DNA of 39,281 nucleotides from JBBDYG01 sp040901765. GTDB taxonomy: Bacteria > Planctomycetota > Planctomycetia > Pirellulales > Lacipirellulaceae. The stretch covers positions 1 to 39,281 of the forward strand of contig JBBDYG010000046.1 of the NCBI GenBank assembly GCA_040901765.1, read 5' to 3'. Numbering within the stretch: the stretch's first letter is position 1; each line of letters opens with the position of its first letter. The position numbers were made by a program, and so were the translations under genes. Shown piece after piece: positions 16,903 to 24,594 of this stretch. The notes below the pieces were generated by a model. That model did no database searches and was not told where the DNA came from. It was given only the letters and a program-made list of their open reading frames with translations.

Positions 16903-18147
16903 ATGACTGATTCAAGTTCGCATATTTCGCCCAGTTCTGCCTCGCCGTCCGAGGAGGGCCACCTCGATCGCGTGCTTCGCGATACGGATTCTTTGCTGGC
17001 TAATTCACTACGTGTTGAGGAGCGGCGTCGGCGTCGACGCCGCCTGTTTCAGTGGCTCCTGATATTAGGAGGATTTGCAATGACAGGTTTGATTGTGGCG
17101 TGGTCAGCCGGCTGGCTGGCGTTGGCGGGCCTCGCGCCCGATGTGGCGGGGGAAGCGCCATTCGCGCAAGCCGAAGCGCTCGCTCAGAGCGGGTGGCAAC
17201 TTTGGAAGGAACAGAAATTCGCCGAGGCCATCGAGCCGTTCGAGAAAGCGGTGAAGCTCGACGCGAAAAACACCAACGCTTGGAATGGCCTCGGTTGGGC
17301 ACGTTTCAACGGTGGTAACGCGGAACAAGCGGTCGAAGCGTTCGACAAAGTACTCGAACTCGAACCAAAGCATCCCGCGGCGCTGAATGGGTTGGGGCAA
17401 ATCCATCTCATGTGGCGGGAGTATGACCAGGCAAAGAAGTATCTCAAAAAGGCGGCTCCCACCGCGTCCGCCGCGTGGGTCGGTCTCGGCCGGCTCTATC
17501 TGTTGGAAGGGAACTACAAAGAATCGCAAAAATGGCTTCGCAAAGCGCTCGCCCAACAGCCGGGAGACGAACTGCTCCAGCGGATGCTGGCCAGCGCGAA
17601 GGAGAAAAAGCTGGACGACGAACTTCGGCAACGGATCGAAGGGCCGGGACGCCCCGAGAAGGGCACCGGCAGCGAAGCAGCGGCCGAAGGTTGGCGACTC
17701 TTCAATCAAGGCAACGCTAAAGAGGCCGAGCAAGCCTTCCGCAAGGCGCTGAAAGAGGACTCGGAAAACGCCGCCGCCCTCAACGGATTGGGCTTCGTGC
17801 TCGTGAACTCGGGAGAACCGGAGGCGGCCAAGGAGTATTTCGAGAAGTGCCTGGAACTCGATCCCAGCGCCGCGGGGCCGATGAATGGGTTGGCCCGCTG
17901 TTTGTATGCCCTCGATCAGGTTGATGAAGCGATCGCCACTTGGGAAAAGATGTACGAAATGCATCCCGGCCCCAACGCTGCGGCGGTGGGTCTTGCGCAG
18001 ACTTACTTGGAGCGCGAAGAGTTTGCCAAAGCGATTCCCTTCTTTGAAGTGCTTGTAAAAGCTCAACCGGATGAGGCTCAGTATCAGGCCGGACTTAAGG
18101 CCGCGCAGGAAGGCGCGAGAGTAGGTCAGGCTGTGCCTGACAAGTGA
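16903..18147 (+). CDS. Membrane-anchored TPR protein
   Basis: The product is 414 residues long. A cytoplasmic N-terminus with a run of Arg (EERRRRRRRLF, about 38-48) is followed by one transmembrane segment (WLLILGGFAMTGLIVAWSAG). About eight tetratricopeptide repeats then occupy residues 85-400 in two blocks separated by a charged linker, for example FAEAIEPFEKAVKLDAKNTN and AKEYFEKCLELDPSA. TPRs mediate protein-protein contact, and here they should face the periplasm. The gene follows the DUF2089 gene by 17 bases. The last residues, VGQAVPDK, are encoded by the left arm of a palindromic repeat, and the stop lies in the repeat spacer. The native C-terminus was therefore probably replaced or extended. 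The ATG at 16,903 starts right after the upstream gene; longer in-frame extensions overlap it. Confidence 0.85.
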   Translation: MTDSSSHISPSSASPSEEGHLDRVLRDTDSLLANSLRVEERRRRRRRLFQWLLILGGFAMTGLIVAWSAGWLALAGLAPDVAGEAPFAQAEALAQSGWQLWKEQKFAEAIEPFEKAVKLDAKNTNAWNGLGWARFNGGNAEQAVEAFDKVLELEPKHPAALNGLGQIHLMWREYDQAKKYLKKAAPTASAAWVGLGRLYLLEGNYKESQKWLRKALAQQPGDELLQRMLASAKEKKLDDELRQRIEGPGRPEKGTGSEAAAEGWRLFNQGNAKEAEQAFRKALKEDSENAAALNGLGFVLVNSGEPEAAKEYFEKCLELDPSAAGPMNGLARCLYALDQVDEAIATWEKMYEMHPGPNAAAVGLAQTYLEREEFAKAIPFFEVLVKAQPDEAQYQAGLKAAQEGARVGQAVPDK

Positions 18148-18178
18148 AGCCGCAAAAGTCAGGCACAGCCTGACCTAC
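18121..18178. repeat. GTAGGTCAGGCTGTG palindromic element, copy 2
   Basis: Inverse 21-base arms (18,121-18,141 and 18,158-18,178) flank a 16-base spacer that carries the TGA stop of the TPR gene (18,145-18,147). The left arm encodes VGQAVPD of that protein. The structure is also likely to form a strong RNA hairpin at the end of the transcript. Confidence 0.9.
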
Positions 18179-18312
18179 AAAAGGGGGTGGCCGGCGGAAC
18201 CGCCGGTGGAGGTCCAAAAGCTTGGCAGCCAAGACCTCCCCGACTAATCCCACCGACCACCGCGAGCTGACCCCGAAGGGTCGCTCAGTGTTGTTAAATC
18301 GTAACTCTTGCG

Positions 18313-18345
18313 GCGGCGTCGAGCTAGCTCGACGCCGCTTTCTCT
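18313..18345 (+). terminator. Hairpin terminator between convergent TPR and LD-carboxypeptidase genes
   Basis: A perfect 26-base palindrome (18,313-18,338, centre GAGCTAGCTC) is followed on the plus strand by TTTCTCTTT. This gives an 11-bp GC-rich stem with a four-base loop and a U-rich tail. It lies immediately before the end of the convergent gene. Confidence 0.75.
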
Positions 18346-19359
18346 TTACCGCACCGGGTTCTCTAGCAGCCGCACACTGGGCTTATCGCCGTCGACTTCG
18401 AACAGCGCGCCCATCGGCACCGTGGCGTTGTTCGGCGCGTGTCCGGCGGGGAAGTTCTTGACGACGGGGTACTCTGCGTCAGCGAAGTAATCGGCGAAAA
18501 CCTCGTCGACAGTCAGGCTCGAATCGCCCTCGTCCGGCTCGGCTTTGGTAAACTGACCCAGAATCACCGCGGCGGGTGTTTTCAATTTGCCGGCGAGTTT
18601 CAATTGGCTGAACATGCGGTCGATGCGGTACGGAGCTTCGTTCACGTCCTCGAAGAACAGCACGCGGCCGTCGGTCTCGATTTCGTACGGCGTGCCCATT
18701 GTGGCGGCCACGAGCGATAGATTTCCGCCGAGGAGTCGCCCACGGGCCTTGCCGCCGCGCAGCGATTGCAGCGGTGCGCCTTCAGGCGGTTCGTATTCAA
18801 AACCGACGTCGCCGTCATTTTCATCCGCCAGGAGGCAGCGCCAAAAGTATTTGGCCGAAAACTCCGACAGCCCGTCGGGACTTCCCAAGCCGTGCTGCGC
18901 GACGGGCGAATGGAACGTGATCAGGTTGCACTTCTTGGCGAGCGCCAGATGCAATCCGGTGATGTCGCTGAAGCCGATCAGGATTTTCGGATGGGCTTGG
19001 ATTGAATCGTAGTCGAGCAATTCGAGCATTCGCGTGGTGCCGTAGCCGCCGGTGCCGGGGAAGATGGCCTTTACCTCGGGGTTCTGGAACGCGGCCATGA
19101 GTTCATTGGCCCGCTGTTGATCGGTGCCAGCAAGGTAGCCGCGACGACGGAACAGCGTTTCGGGCACGATCACGCGGAAGCCCATGGCTTCGAGCCGCTG
19201 CCGAGCGCGCTCGATTCGCTCGCGGTCAAGCTCGCCCGCCGGGGCGACGAGCATGATCGTGTCTCCGGCACGCAAGGCGGCCGGTTTGGTCGGCGTTTCG
19301 GCACAAGAAAACGAAGTGCTAACCATGAGTAGAGCAATTGCGGGCAATGCGGGTCTCAC
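18346..19359 (-). CDS. ldcA: Exported LD-carboxypeptidase (peptidase S66)
   Basis: The product is expected to cleave the bond between meso-diaminopimelate and D-Ala in peptidoglycan tetrapeptides. The 337 residues carry the S66 catalytic triad: Ser131 in LIGFSDITG, Glu237 in VLFFEDVNEAPYR and His307 in FPAGHAPNN. Start and end fit the family (about 300 residues) plus an N-terminal hydrophobic segment (ALPAIALLMVSTSFSCA). The enzyme therefore seems exported, whereas E. coli LdcA is cytoplasmic. A GTG start at 19,359 is supported by AAGGA seven bases upstream; the ATG further in would cut away the signal. It is convergent with the TPR gene across a hairpin terminator. purU lies 27 bases upstream on the same strand and may be co-transcribed. 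Confidence 0.9.
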   Translation of the reverse strand: MRPALPAIALLMVSTSFSCAETPTKPAALRAGDTIMLVAPAGELDRERIERARQRLEAMGFRVIVPETLFRRRGYLAGTDQQRANELMAAFQNPEVKAIFPGTGGYGTTRMLELLDYDSIQAHPKILIGFSDITGLHLALAKKCNLITFHSPVAQHGLGSPDGLSEFSAKYFWRCLLADENDGDVGFEYEPPEGAPLQSLRGGKARGRLLGGNLSLVAATMGTPYEIETDGRVLFFEDVNEAPYRIDRMFSQLKLAGKLKTPAAVILGQFTKAEPDEGDSSLTVDEVFADYFADAEYPVVKNFPAGHAPNNATVPMGALFEVDGDKPSVRLLENPVR

Positions 19360-19386
19360 GAGTGCGATCCTTCCGTCTGCCCACGG

Positions 19387-20244
19387 TCATCGATTGCGAG
19401 CCACGACGCGGTTGAAATGGAGTTGCACCTCGCCATCCACAACGCGCCGCACTCCTTCCACTAAACAATGCGGCTCGTTGTCTTCCTGACCGCGGCGGAT
19501 GATTTCGTCGCGCGGCAGTCCGGGCGGAACGGTGAAGGTCGATTGATAAATGATCTGATTGCCCGCATCGAGCTCCGGCACAATAAAGTGACACGTCGCC
19601 CCGTAGGACAACATCCGGCTCGCATAGGCTTCGTGGTAGGGCTGAATGCCTGGAAAACTCGGGAGTAGGCCATGGTGAAGGTTGATGATGCGGCCGCCCG
19701 CGTACTTCCAGCAACTTGCCGCGGGCAGCACCCGCATGTATCGGGCCAGCACGATGTAGTCGATTTGGTGTTCATCGCAAATCTGAATCAAACGGTCTTC
19801 ATCAGGCTTGCCCGCTGTGTCGCCCAGGTGGAACCAAGGCACCTCGAATTGCTCTGCTAAGCGCCGGCAGGTCTCGCGGTTGCTGATCATCACTTCCGCT
19901 GTGGCGCGAATGTGCCCGTCGCGGATCGCCCTCAAAAGAGCCAGCGGAGTTTCGGGCCGATAAGTGACGCAGATCGCTAGCCGCGGAACGCGGTTCTTCA
20001 TGTCGGGCGACCAGGTGCGTATCGAAAGACCGGTTCGGCGGCCAACCTCTTGCATGGTAGCCGTTAGGCGATCGACTTGATCATCTGCCAATTCGATACG
20101 CGTGAGCATCGAGAACAGCGACTCTTCGTCGTGGTCGTACATCTGGATTTCGGCGATGTTCGCGCCCAGGCTGGTGACCGAATGAACGATCGGGTCGGCC
20201 AAACCACGGTTATCGGGACCGATGGCAGTGATGACAACTTGCAT
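19387..20244 (-). CDS. purU: Formyltetrahydrofolate deformylase
   Basis: The product hydrolyses 10-formyltetrahydrofolate to formate and tetrahydrofolate, balancing one-carbon pools and feeding formate to purine synthesis. The protein is 285 residues, close to the 280 of E. coli PurU. An N-terminal ACT domain (about 1-80, VVITAIGPDNRGLADPIVHS) is followed by the formyltransferase-fold domain, with the catalytic Asn189, His191 and Asp226 (NLHHGLLPSFPG and ELDAGNQIIYQ). The ATG at 20,244 is chosen because the ACT domain begins there. An 80-residue open extension upstream is repeat DNA. A period-7 array (20,251-20,278) lies six bases before the start and no SD is seen. Confidence 0.93.
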   Translation of the reverse strand: MQVVITAIGPDNRGLADPIVHSVTSLGANIAEIQMYDHDEESLFSMLTRIELADDQVDRLTATMQEVGRRTGLSIRTWSPDMKNRVPRLAICVTYRPETPLALLRAIRDGHIRATAEVMISNRETCRRLAEQFEVPWFHLGDTAGKPDEDRLIQICDEHQIDYIVLARYMRVLPAASCWKYAGGRIINLHHGLLPSFPGIQPYHEAYASRMLSYGATCHFIVPELDAGNQIIYQSTFTVPPGLPRDEIIRRGQEDNEPHCLVEGVRRVVDGEVQLHFNRVVARNR

Positions 20245-20250
20245 AAGAGC

Positions 20251-20278
20251 GGGCAGCGAACAGTAGGCGGCGGGCAGT
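20251..20278. repeat. Degenerate heptamer array before purU
   Basis: Four consecutive 7-base units (GGGCAGC, GAACAGT, AGGCGGC, GGGCAGT) share a 7-bp period. On the minus strand the array ends six bases from the purU ATG. A related fragment (GCAGGCAGCCGGCAGTCG) lies at 28,201-28,218. Confidence 0.65.
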
Positions 20279-20280
20279 AT

Positions 20281-20345
20281 CGTTAGCCGCGACGCAACCG
20301 TCTTCAAGCAAACACAGTTCGGAGCGGAGCGCTTAGGGGCGGCGA
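20281..20345. repeat. Partial copy of the CGTTAGCCGCGACGC palindrome
   Basis: The 15 bases CGTTAGCCGCGACGC (20,281-20,295) and an AGCGGAGCGCT core nearby (20,323-20,333) match parts of the full palindrome at 23,478-23,555. The right arm is missing here. The rest of the 285-base gap between purU and the ATPase gene (20,346-20,529) shows no gene. Confidence 0.65.
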
Positions 20346-20529
20346 ACGAGGGCTCCCCCAATCTACCTTCACCGGGGATTGGCGGAAACGGACCTTCCTG
20401 GGCGTAGGTGTGGGGTTCCGCCGTGCTTCCGCCTGGGATAATCGGTACAGATGGACTGCACAGGGGCAATCGGTTGCCCACCGCGCGATGTGAAGTAGGT
20501 TTGCATATTGCAATCCACCTTCACCGCCG

Positions 20530-22014
20530 ATGGTCCGAAGCATGGCCAATGCTACTGCTGAGAGTCTCACTTCGATCATCTCCGGCCCCCCGACCGGCGG
20601 AGACCAAACGCGGCTCAACGAACTGCTCGACCGCATTCATCAACTCTCGTGGGCGACCGGCGGAGAAGGGGATGTTCCCGAAAACACCGTCAAACGGCAG
20701 CCGAATTCCACCACGCTCAATCTGGCCGAGAAGCAGGCCAGCGACTCGATCGGCGACGAGTGGGTGCCGCTAGAACCTGACTCGTTCGCGATGGGAGGAC
20801 TGTCCGAAAGCCAGGTCGAGCACTTGATACTTAAGTGCCTCAATGCGCGGAGCGAAGCGACGGGACGCAACCTCGCGGAACAACTCCGGCTTTCGTTTCG
20901 GCTGCTGGACCCGCTGCTGCAAGCGATGAAGCTCGACCAGCTCGTGGCGCACAAAGGCTCCGCGATGATGAACGATTACATTTACGTGCTGACGAATTTT
21001 GGGCGGGAACGGGCAAAAAAACTCGCCGAGCAATGTACCTACTTCGGCTCCGCTCCGGTAACACTCGAGTCATACAACGACAGCGTCGCAAGGCAGACGC
21101 TCGCGAACCAGCATCCTACCGAGGAGAAACTCAAAGAGGCGTTCAGCGATCTATTAATCGACGACCACATGCTGAAGCGGTTGGGGCCGGCGATTAATTC
21201 CGGCCGCGGCCTGTTTTTATACGGTGCGCCGGGCAACGGGAAAACGAGCATCGCCGAACGAGTCACCAAGGCGTTTGGACAATTCATTTGGATTCCCCGG
21301 GCCATCGGCATCGACGGCGAAATCTTGCGGCTGTTCGACCCCAGCATGCACGAAGAAGCGCCGCTGGAGGGCTGCGAGGGCTTGCTTGACCACCGCAAGA
21401 TCGACCAGCGGTGGGTGCGGATTCGCAGGCCAACGATCGTTGTTGGCGGCGAACTGACGATGGATTCGCTCGAAGTAACGCTCAATACCGCCACGAACGT
21501 GAGCGAAGCACCGCTGCAGATGAAAAGCAACTGCGGCACGCTGGTGATCGACGACTTCGGCCGCCAGCGGATGTCCACCGACGAGCTGCTCAACCGCTGG
21601 ATCGTGCCGCTCGAAAAGCGGTACGACTTTCTGAATCTCGCCAGCGGCAAAAAAATTCAGGTGCCGTTCGACCAGCTCATCATTTTTTCGACCAACTTGG
21701 AGCCGAAGGATCTGGTGGACGACGCGTTCCTGCGGCGGATTCCGTACAAGATTGAAGTGATCGACCCCGAAGAGAGCGCGTTTCGCAAGCTGTTCAAGAT
21801 CATGTCCGACATCTTGAAGGTCGAATACAACGAAGCGGCACTCGATTACGTGATCGCCACGCACTATAAGGCGGTGAATCGCCGCTTCCGCGCCTGCCAG
21901 CCGCGCGATTTACTACTGCAGATCCGCAACTACTGCCGCTACATCGGCCAGCCCGCGAAGATGACGCCGGAAAACTTCGATTTCGCAGTCGAGAATTACT
22001 TCGCGGTGATGTGA
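20530..22014 (+). CDS. AAA+ ATPase with N-terminal winged-helix-like region
   Basis: The product is 494 residues long. A low-complexity N-terminus (1-85) precedes a winged-helix-like segment (about 90-165, LSESQVEHLILKCLNARSEA through DYIYVLTNFGR). A C-terminal ATPase core carries Walker A GAPGNGKTS (232-240), Walker B TLVIDDFG (337-344), a sensor-1-like IIFSTN (about 385-389) and an arginine-finger-like FLRRIPYK (about 400-407). The hydrolysis core is intact. Such ATPases occur in planctomycetes and other GC-rich bacteria, but their partner is unknown to me. The gene stands alone between minus-strand genes, so context gives no pathway. ATGs at 20,530 and 20,542 are both possible starts and neither has an SD. 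Confidence 0.8.
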   Translation: MVRSMANATAESLTSIISGPPTGGDQTRLNELLDRIHQLSWATGGEGDVPENTVKRQPNSTTLNLAEKQASDSIGDEWVPLEPDSFAMGGLSESQVEHLILKCLNARSEATGRNLAEQLRLSFRLLDPLLQAMKLDQLVAHKGSAMMNDYIYVLTNFGRERAKKLAEQCTYFGSAPVTLESYNDSVARQTLANQHPTEEKLKEAFSDLLIDDHMLKRLGPAINSGRGLFLYGAPGNGKTSIAERVTKAFGQFIWIPRAIGIDGEILRLFDPSMHEEAPLEGCEGLLDHRKIDQRWVRIRRPTIVVGGELTMDSLEVTLNTATNVSEAPLQMKSNCGTLVIDDFGRQRMSTDELLNRWIVPLEKRYDFLNLASGKKIQVPFDQLIIFSTNLEPKDLVDDAFLRRIPYKIEVIDPEESAFRKLFKIMSDILKVEYNEAALDYVIATHYKAVNRRFRACQPRDLLLQIRNYCRYIGQPAKMTPENFDFAVENYFAVM

Positions 22015-22028
22015 GTCGTAATCCGCAG

Positions 22029-22165
22029 GTCCGCAGAGGACGCGGATCAACTTGGATCCAGCGATATTGCGACAAGATGTGTCCACAGATGTCGCAGATG
22101 TTCGCAGATGAATAATTGGCAACACCTTCTGTCTTGATCTGCGGATATCTGCGTCATCTGCGGAC
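22029..22165. repeat. Inverted CGCAGAT-unit element, copy 1
   Basis: A 137-base element begins GTCCGCAG and ends CTGCGGAC. Inside, degenerate CGCAGAT units run on the left (about 22,080-22,110) and inverse ATCTGCG units on the right (22,135-22,165). It lies between the 3' ends of the convergent ATPase and dcd genes. A related element is at 31,553-31,655. Confidence 0.75.
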
Positions 22166-22182
22166 AAGACCTCTTATGTTAG

Positions 22183-22758
22183 TCAGCGCACTGGGCTTTC
22201 CATGCCGAAGCGCAAGGGAAGTTGCGGATCGGTGTGCCGATCCGCGGACAGCTCTTCGAAGAGGAAGCTGGGCTGGATGTCGCGGTTGTGTTGGTACTTG
22301 CTACAGTACTCGGTGATCTCGCCAGTGATCTCGTGATAGAAGATCTGGCAGATTGGCACGCCGGCATAGATCCGCACCGGTTGAACGGCAAACATTTCCA
22401 GAGTCCAGTAACCTGAAAAGCCGACGTCGCCGAAACCGGCAGTCACGTGGACGAACAGCCCCAGCCGGCCCACCGAGGAGCGACCTTCGATCTGCGGCAC
22501 GAGATTGCGGGTTGTCGTGCGTTCAACCGTTCTGCCCAGGTAGAGCTGATTCGGGCTAAGGACCAGCCCCTCCTGGGGAATGGCGATCCGCCGCACGCGG
22601 TTGGCCTTGGCCATGTCGAGCACCACCTCTTCGTACACCATCAGCTCGTTGTGGAGCGTGAGGTTATAGCTGTTGGGGTTGATGCGCGACTCGTCGAACG
22701 GGTCGATCGCGATGTCGCCGCCCAGGCGGGCACGAATTTGTTGGCCGGAGAGGATCAT
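22183..22758 (-). CDS. dcd: dCTP deaminase
   Basis: The product converts dCTP to dUTP, the precursor route to dTTP. Some relatives also release pyrophosphate to give dUMP, and this cannot be decided here. The 191 residues match the family length. The catalytic region GRSSVGRLGLFVHVTAGFGD (about 92-111) and Glu121 in FSGYWTLEMF are present, as is the N-terminal MILSGQQIRARL and the nucleotide-contact stretch SRINPNSYNLTL. The ATG at 22,758 is preceded two bases upstream by a heptamer array (AGGGGAC) rather than an SD. nth lies 21 bases upstream on the same strand, so the two DNA-maintenance genes probably form an operon. Confidence 0.94.
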   Translation of the reverse strand: MILSGQQIRARLGGDIAIDPFDESRINPNSYNLTLHNELMVYEEVVLDMAKANRVRRIAIPQEGLVLSPNQLYLGRTVERTTTRNLVPQIEGRSSVGRLGLFVHVTAGFGDVGFSGYWTLEMFAVQPVRIYAGVPICQIFYHEITGEITEYCSKYQHNRDIQPSFLFEELSADRHTDPQLPLRFGMESPVR

Positions 22759-22760
22759 TA

Positions 22761-22781
22761 AGGGGACAGGGGACAGGGGTC
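22761..22781. repeat. Tandem heptamer array (AGGGGAC) between nth and dcd
   Basis: Three 7-base units (AGGGGAC, AGGGGAC, AGGGGTC) fill the whole 21-base gap between the nth stop and the dcd start. On the coding (minus) strand they read GTCCCCT. The last unit overlaps the nth stop codon. Confidence 0.85.
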
Positions 22782-23457
22782 AAGGAAGAGGCGCGACGCC
22801 GATTTTGGGGCAGAACGTTTTCATGGAGCACTCGGGGCACTTTGGTTTTCGGGCGATACATATTTTTCGGCCGTGCCAGATCATGCGGTGTGCGAAGTCG
22901 ATCCATTCCTTTTTGGGAAGAACTTCCATCAGGTCGCGTTCGATTTTTTCTGCGTCGGAATGCGTGGTTAGCCCAAGCCGATTACTGAGCCGCGTGACGT
23001 GCGTATCGACCACCACGCCGGTCGGGATGCCATACGCGGTGCCGAGAACCACATTGGCCGTCTTGCGACCGACGCCCGGCAGAGCGACCAGCTCCTCAAT
23101 CGTCCGCGGAACCTCGCCATCGTACTGCTCGACGAGTGCTCGCGAACAGGCCTGGATGTTCTTCGCCTTGTTGCGAAAGAAGCCGGTGCTCTTGATGATG
23201 GCTTCGATTTTTGGGAGCGGCACGCGGGCCAGATCGGCCGCCGTCGGATACTTGGCGAACAGCACCTGAGTGACAATGTTTACCCGCTCGTCGGTGCATT
23301 GAGCGGAGAGGATCGTCGCGATCAGAAGCTGAAACGCGGTTTCATTCTCAAGCGCGCAGACCGCCTCGGGATAGTCGGCCTTCAGGCGGCGCACCACGCG
23401 CTTGGCTTGCTCCTTTCGCGCCGCAGCGTCGGCCGGAAGTTTCTTGGTTGTCGCCAC
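22780..23457 (-). CDS. nth: Endonuclease III (DNA glycosylase/AP lyase)
   Basis: The product removes oxidised pyrimidines from DNA and cleaves the abasic site. The 225-residue form shows the helix-hairpin-helix LPGVGRKTANVVL with catalytic Lys132, the catalytic Asp151 in VVVDTHVTRLSNRLGL, and the [4Fe-4S] motif C-x6-C-x2-C-x5-C at Cys200, 207, 210 and 216. E. coli Nth is 211 residues. A GTG at 23,457 is taken as the start because AAGG-like purines lie upstream and the protein then begins near its conserved region. A 38-residue extension to 23,571 would consist of a palindromic repeat. It is linked to dcd by a 21-base heptamer array. Confidence 0.93.
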   Translation of the reverse strand: MATTKKLPADAAARKEQAKRVVRRLKADYPEAVCALENETAFQLLIATILSAQCTDERVNIVTQVLFAKYPTAADLARVPLPKIEAIIKSTGFFRNKAKNIQACSRALVEQYDGEVPRTIEELVALPGVGRKTANVVLGTAYGIPTGVVVDTHVTRLSNRLGLTTHSDAEKIERDLMEVLPKKEWIDFAHRMIWHGRKICIARKPKCPECSMKTFCPKIGVAPLP

Positions 23458-23477
23458 GAAAGGGCCTTTCCTTGGCA

Positions 23478-23555
23478 CGTTAGCCGCGACGCGGAGCCGA
23501 GTCTTCGAGGCGCAGCGGAGCGCTCCGCTCCGAAGACTCCGCGTCGCGGCTAACG
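23478..23555. repeat. 78-bp nested palindrome upstream of nth
   Basis: Perfect 19-base outer arms (CGTTAGCCGCGACGCGGAG at 23,478-23,496, and the inverse at 23,537-23,555) enclose a second pair (GAGTCTTCG, CGAAGACTC) and a central 16-base perfect palindrome, AGCGGAGCGCTCCGCT. A partial copy is at 20,281-20,345. Bases 23,556-23,807 beyond it hold only short hairpins (for example CGCCGCAAGAAATGCGGCG) before the next gene. Confidence 0.9.
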
Positions 23556-23807
23556 GGTGGTAGAGGCTCATTTTCGCGGGGCGGGTGAGGATGTCAACGC
23601 ATAGGCGGGTCCGGCAGGGGCGGATTGGCCGAACTGGCCGGTTCTCCAGGCAAATCTTGACCTAAGCCGTGGCAGGGTCTACAGTTCAGCAGAGTGCGGG
23701 AGGACACATGCGCCGCAAGAAATGCGGCGCGCCTGCACCGGACCGGCGTCGAAGGACTGCGGTCCGACCTCGGGCACCTATTCTCATTCTCAATTGCGAG
23801 GAAACTC

Positions 23808-24563
23808 ATGAGCCAAGCCGACATGACCGCCGCCAACCCTTATGCCCAATTTGGCCGCAGCGTCGCCGACGCCCCCACCGACGTGCGAGTCCAGTTTATT
23901 CGCAAGACGTACATGCATCTCGCGGCGGCGATTTATGCCTTTGTCGCCCTTGAATGGGCAATGTTCACGCTGCTACCGGTGGATGAAATTGTGGCGACCC
24001 TGTTTGGCGCGCGATGGGGAATGCTGGCTCTGCTCGGTGGGTTTATTGCCGTCTCATGGATTGCGGACCGTTGGGCTCGGTCGAGCGTGTCGCCCACTCA
24101 GCAGTACTTGGGGCTGAGCCTCTATGTAGTGGCGGAAGCAATTATCTTCATGCCGATTTTGTACATTGCGCAAAGCTATGCGATCAATGTGCCAGCGATC
24201 GGGCACGTGAATGTCATCGCGGCTGCTGCCGTTGCCACATTACTATTGTTTGGGGCATTGACGGCATTTGTTTGGATTTCCAAGGCGGATTTTTCGTTCC
24301 TTCGAACGGGCCTATTTGTGGCGGGCATCGCCGCGTTCGCGCTGATCATCGCCAGTATGCTATTCGGCTGGAATCTCGGCATTTGGTTCAGCGTGGCGAT
24401 GATCGCTTTCGCTTGCGGCTGGATTCTCTACGATACCTCGAACGTGATGCACGTTTACCAACCGGGCCAACACGTAGCGGCTGCATTGGCGCTGTTTGCT
24501 TCGGTGGCGCTTCTTTTCTGGTACATGTTGCGACTGTTGATGTCGTTTTCCAGCCGAGACTAG
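23808..24563 (+). CDS. Bax inhibitor-1 / YccA family membrane protein
   Basis: The product is 251 residues long with seven hydrophobic segments, in line with the BI-1/UPF0005 family. Those proteins are multi-spanning inner-membrane proteins, some of which leak protons or calcium. Bacterial YccA interacts with the FtsH protease. Typical features are the N-terminal IRKTYMHLAAAIYAFVALEW, the central GAKT/F-like LFGALTAFVWISKADFSF and the C-terminal GWILYDTSNVMHVY, where the acidic residue lies within the helical core of the family. The ATG at 23,808 has GAGGA just before it. A longer open frame to 23,694 is less likely because its N-terminus would not be hydrophobic or conserved. The DUF309 gene follows by 31 bases. 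Confidence 0.9.
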   Translation: MSQADMTAANPYAQFGRSVADAPTDVRVQFIRKTYMHLAAAIYAFVALEWAMFTLLPVDEIVATLFGARWGMLALLGGFIAVSWIADRWARSSVSPTQQYLGLSLYVVAEAIIFMPILYIAQSYAINVPAIGHVNVIAAAAVATLLLFGALTAFVWISKADFSFLRTGLFVAGIAAFALIIASMLFGWNLGIWFSVAMIAFACGWILYDTSNVMHVYQPGQHVAAALALFASVALLFWYMLRLLMSFSSRD

Positions 24564-24594
24564 CTCATTTGGAAAGAGTTGACAGGGAGGCGGT

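Noticed and set aside
22780..23571. 263-residue version of Nth
   Set aside because: The first 38 residues are encoded by a nested palindrome. The GTG at 23,457 gives the expected length and an upstream purine run.
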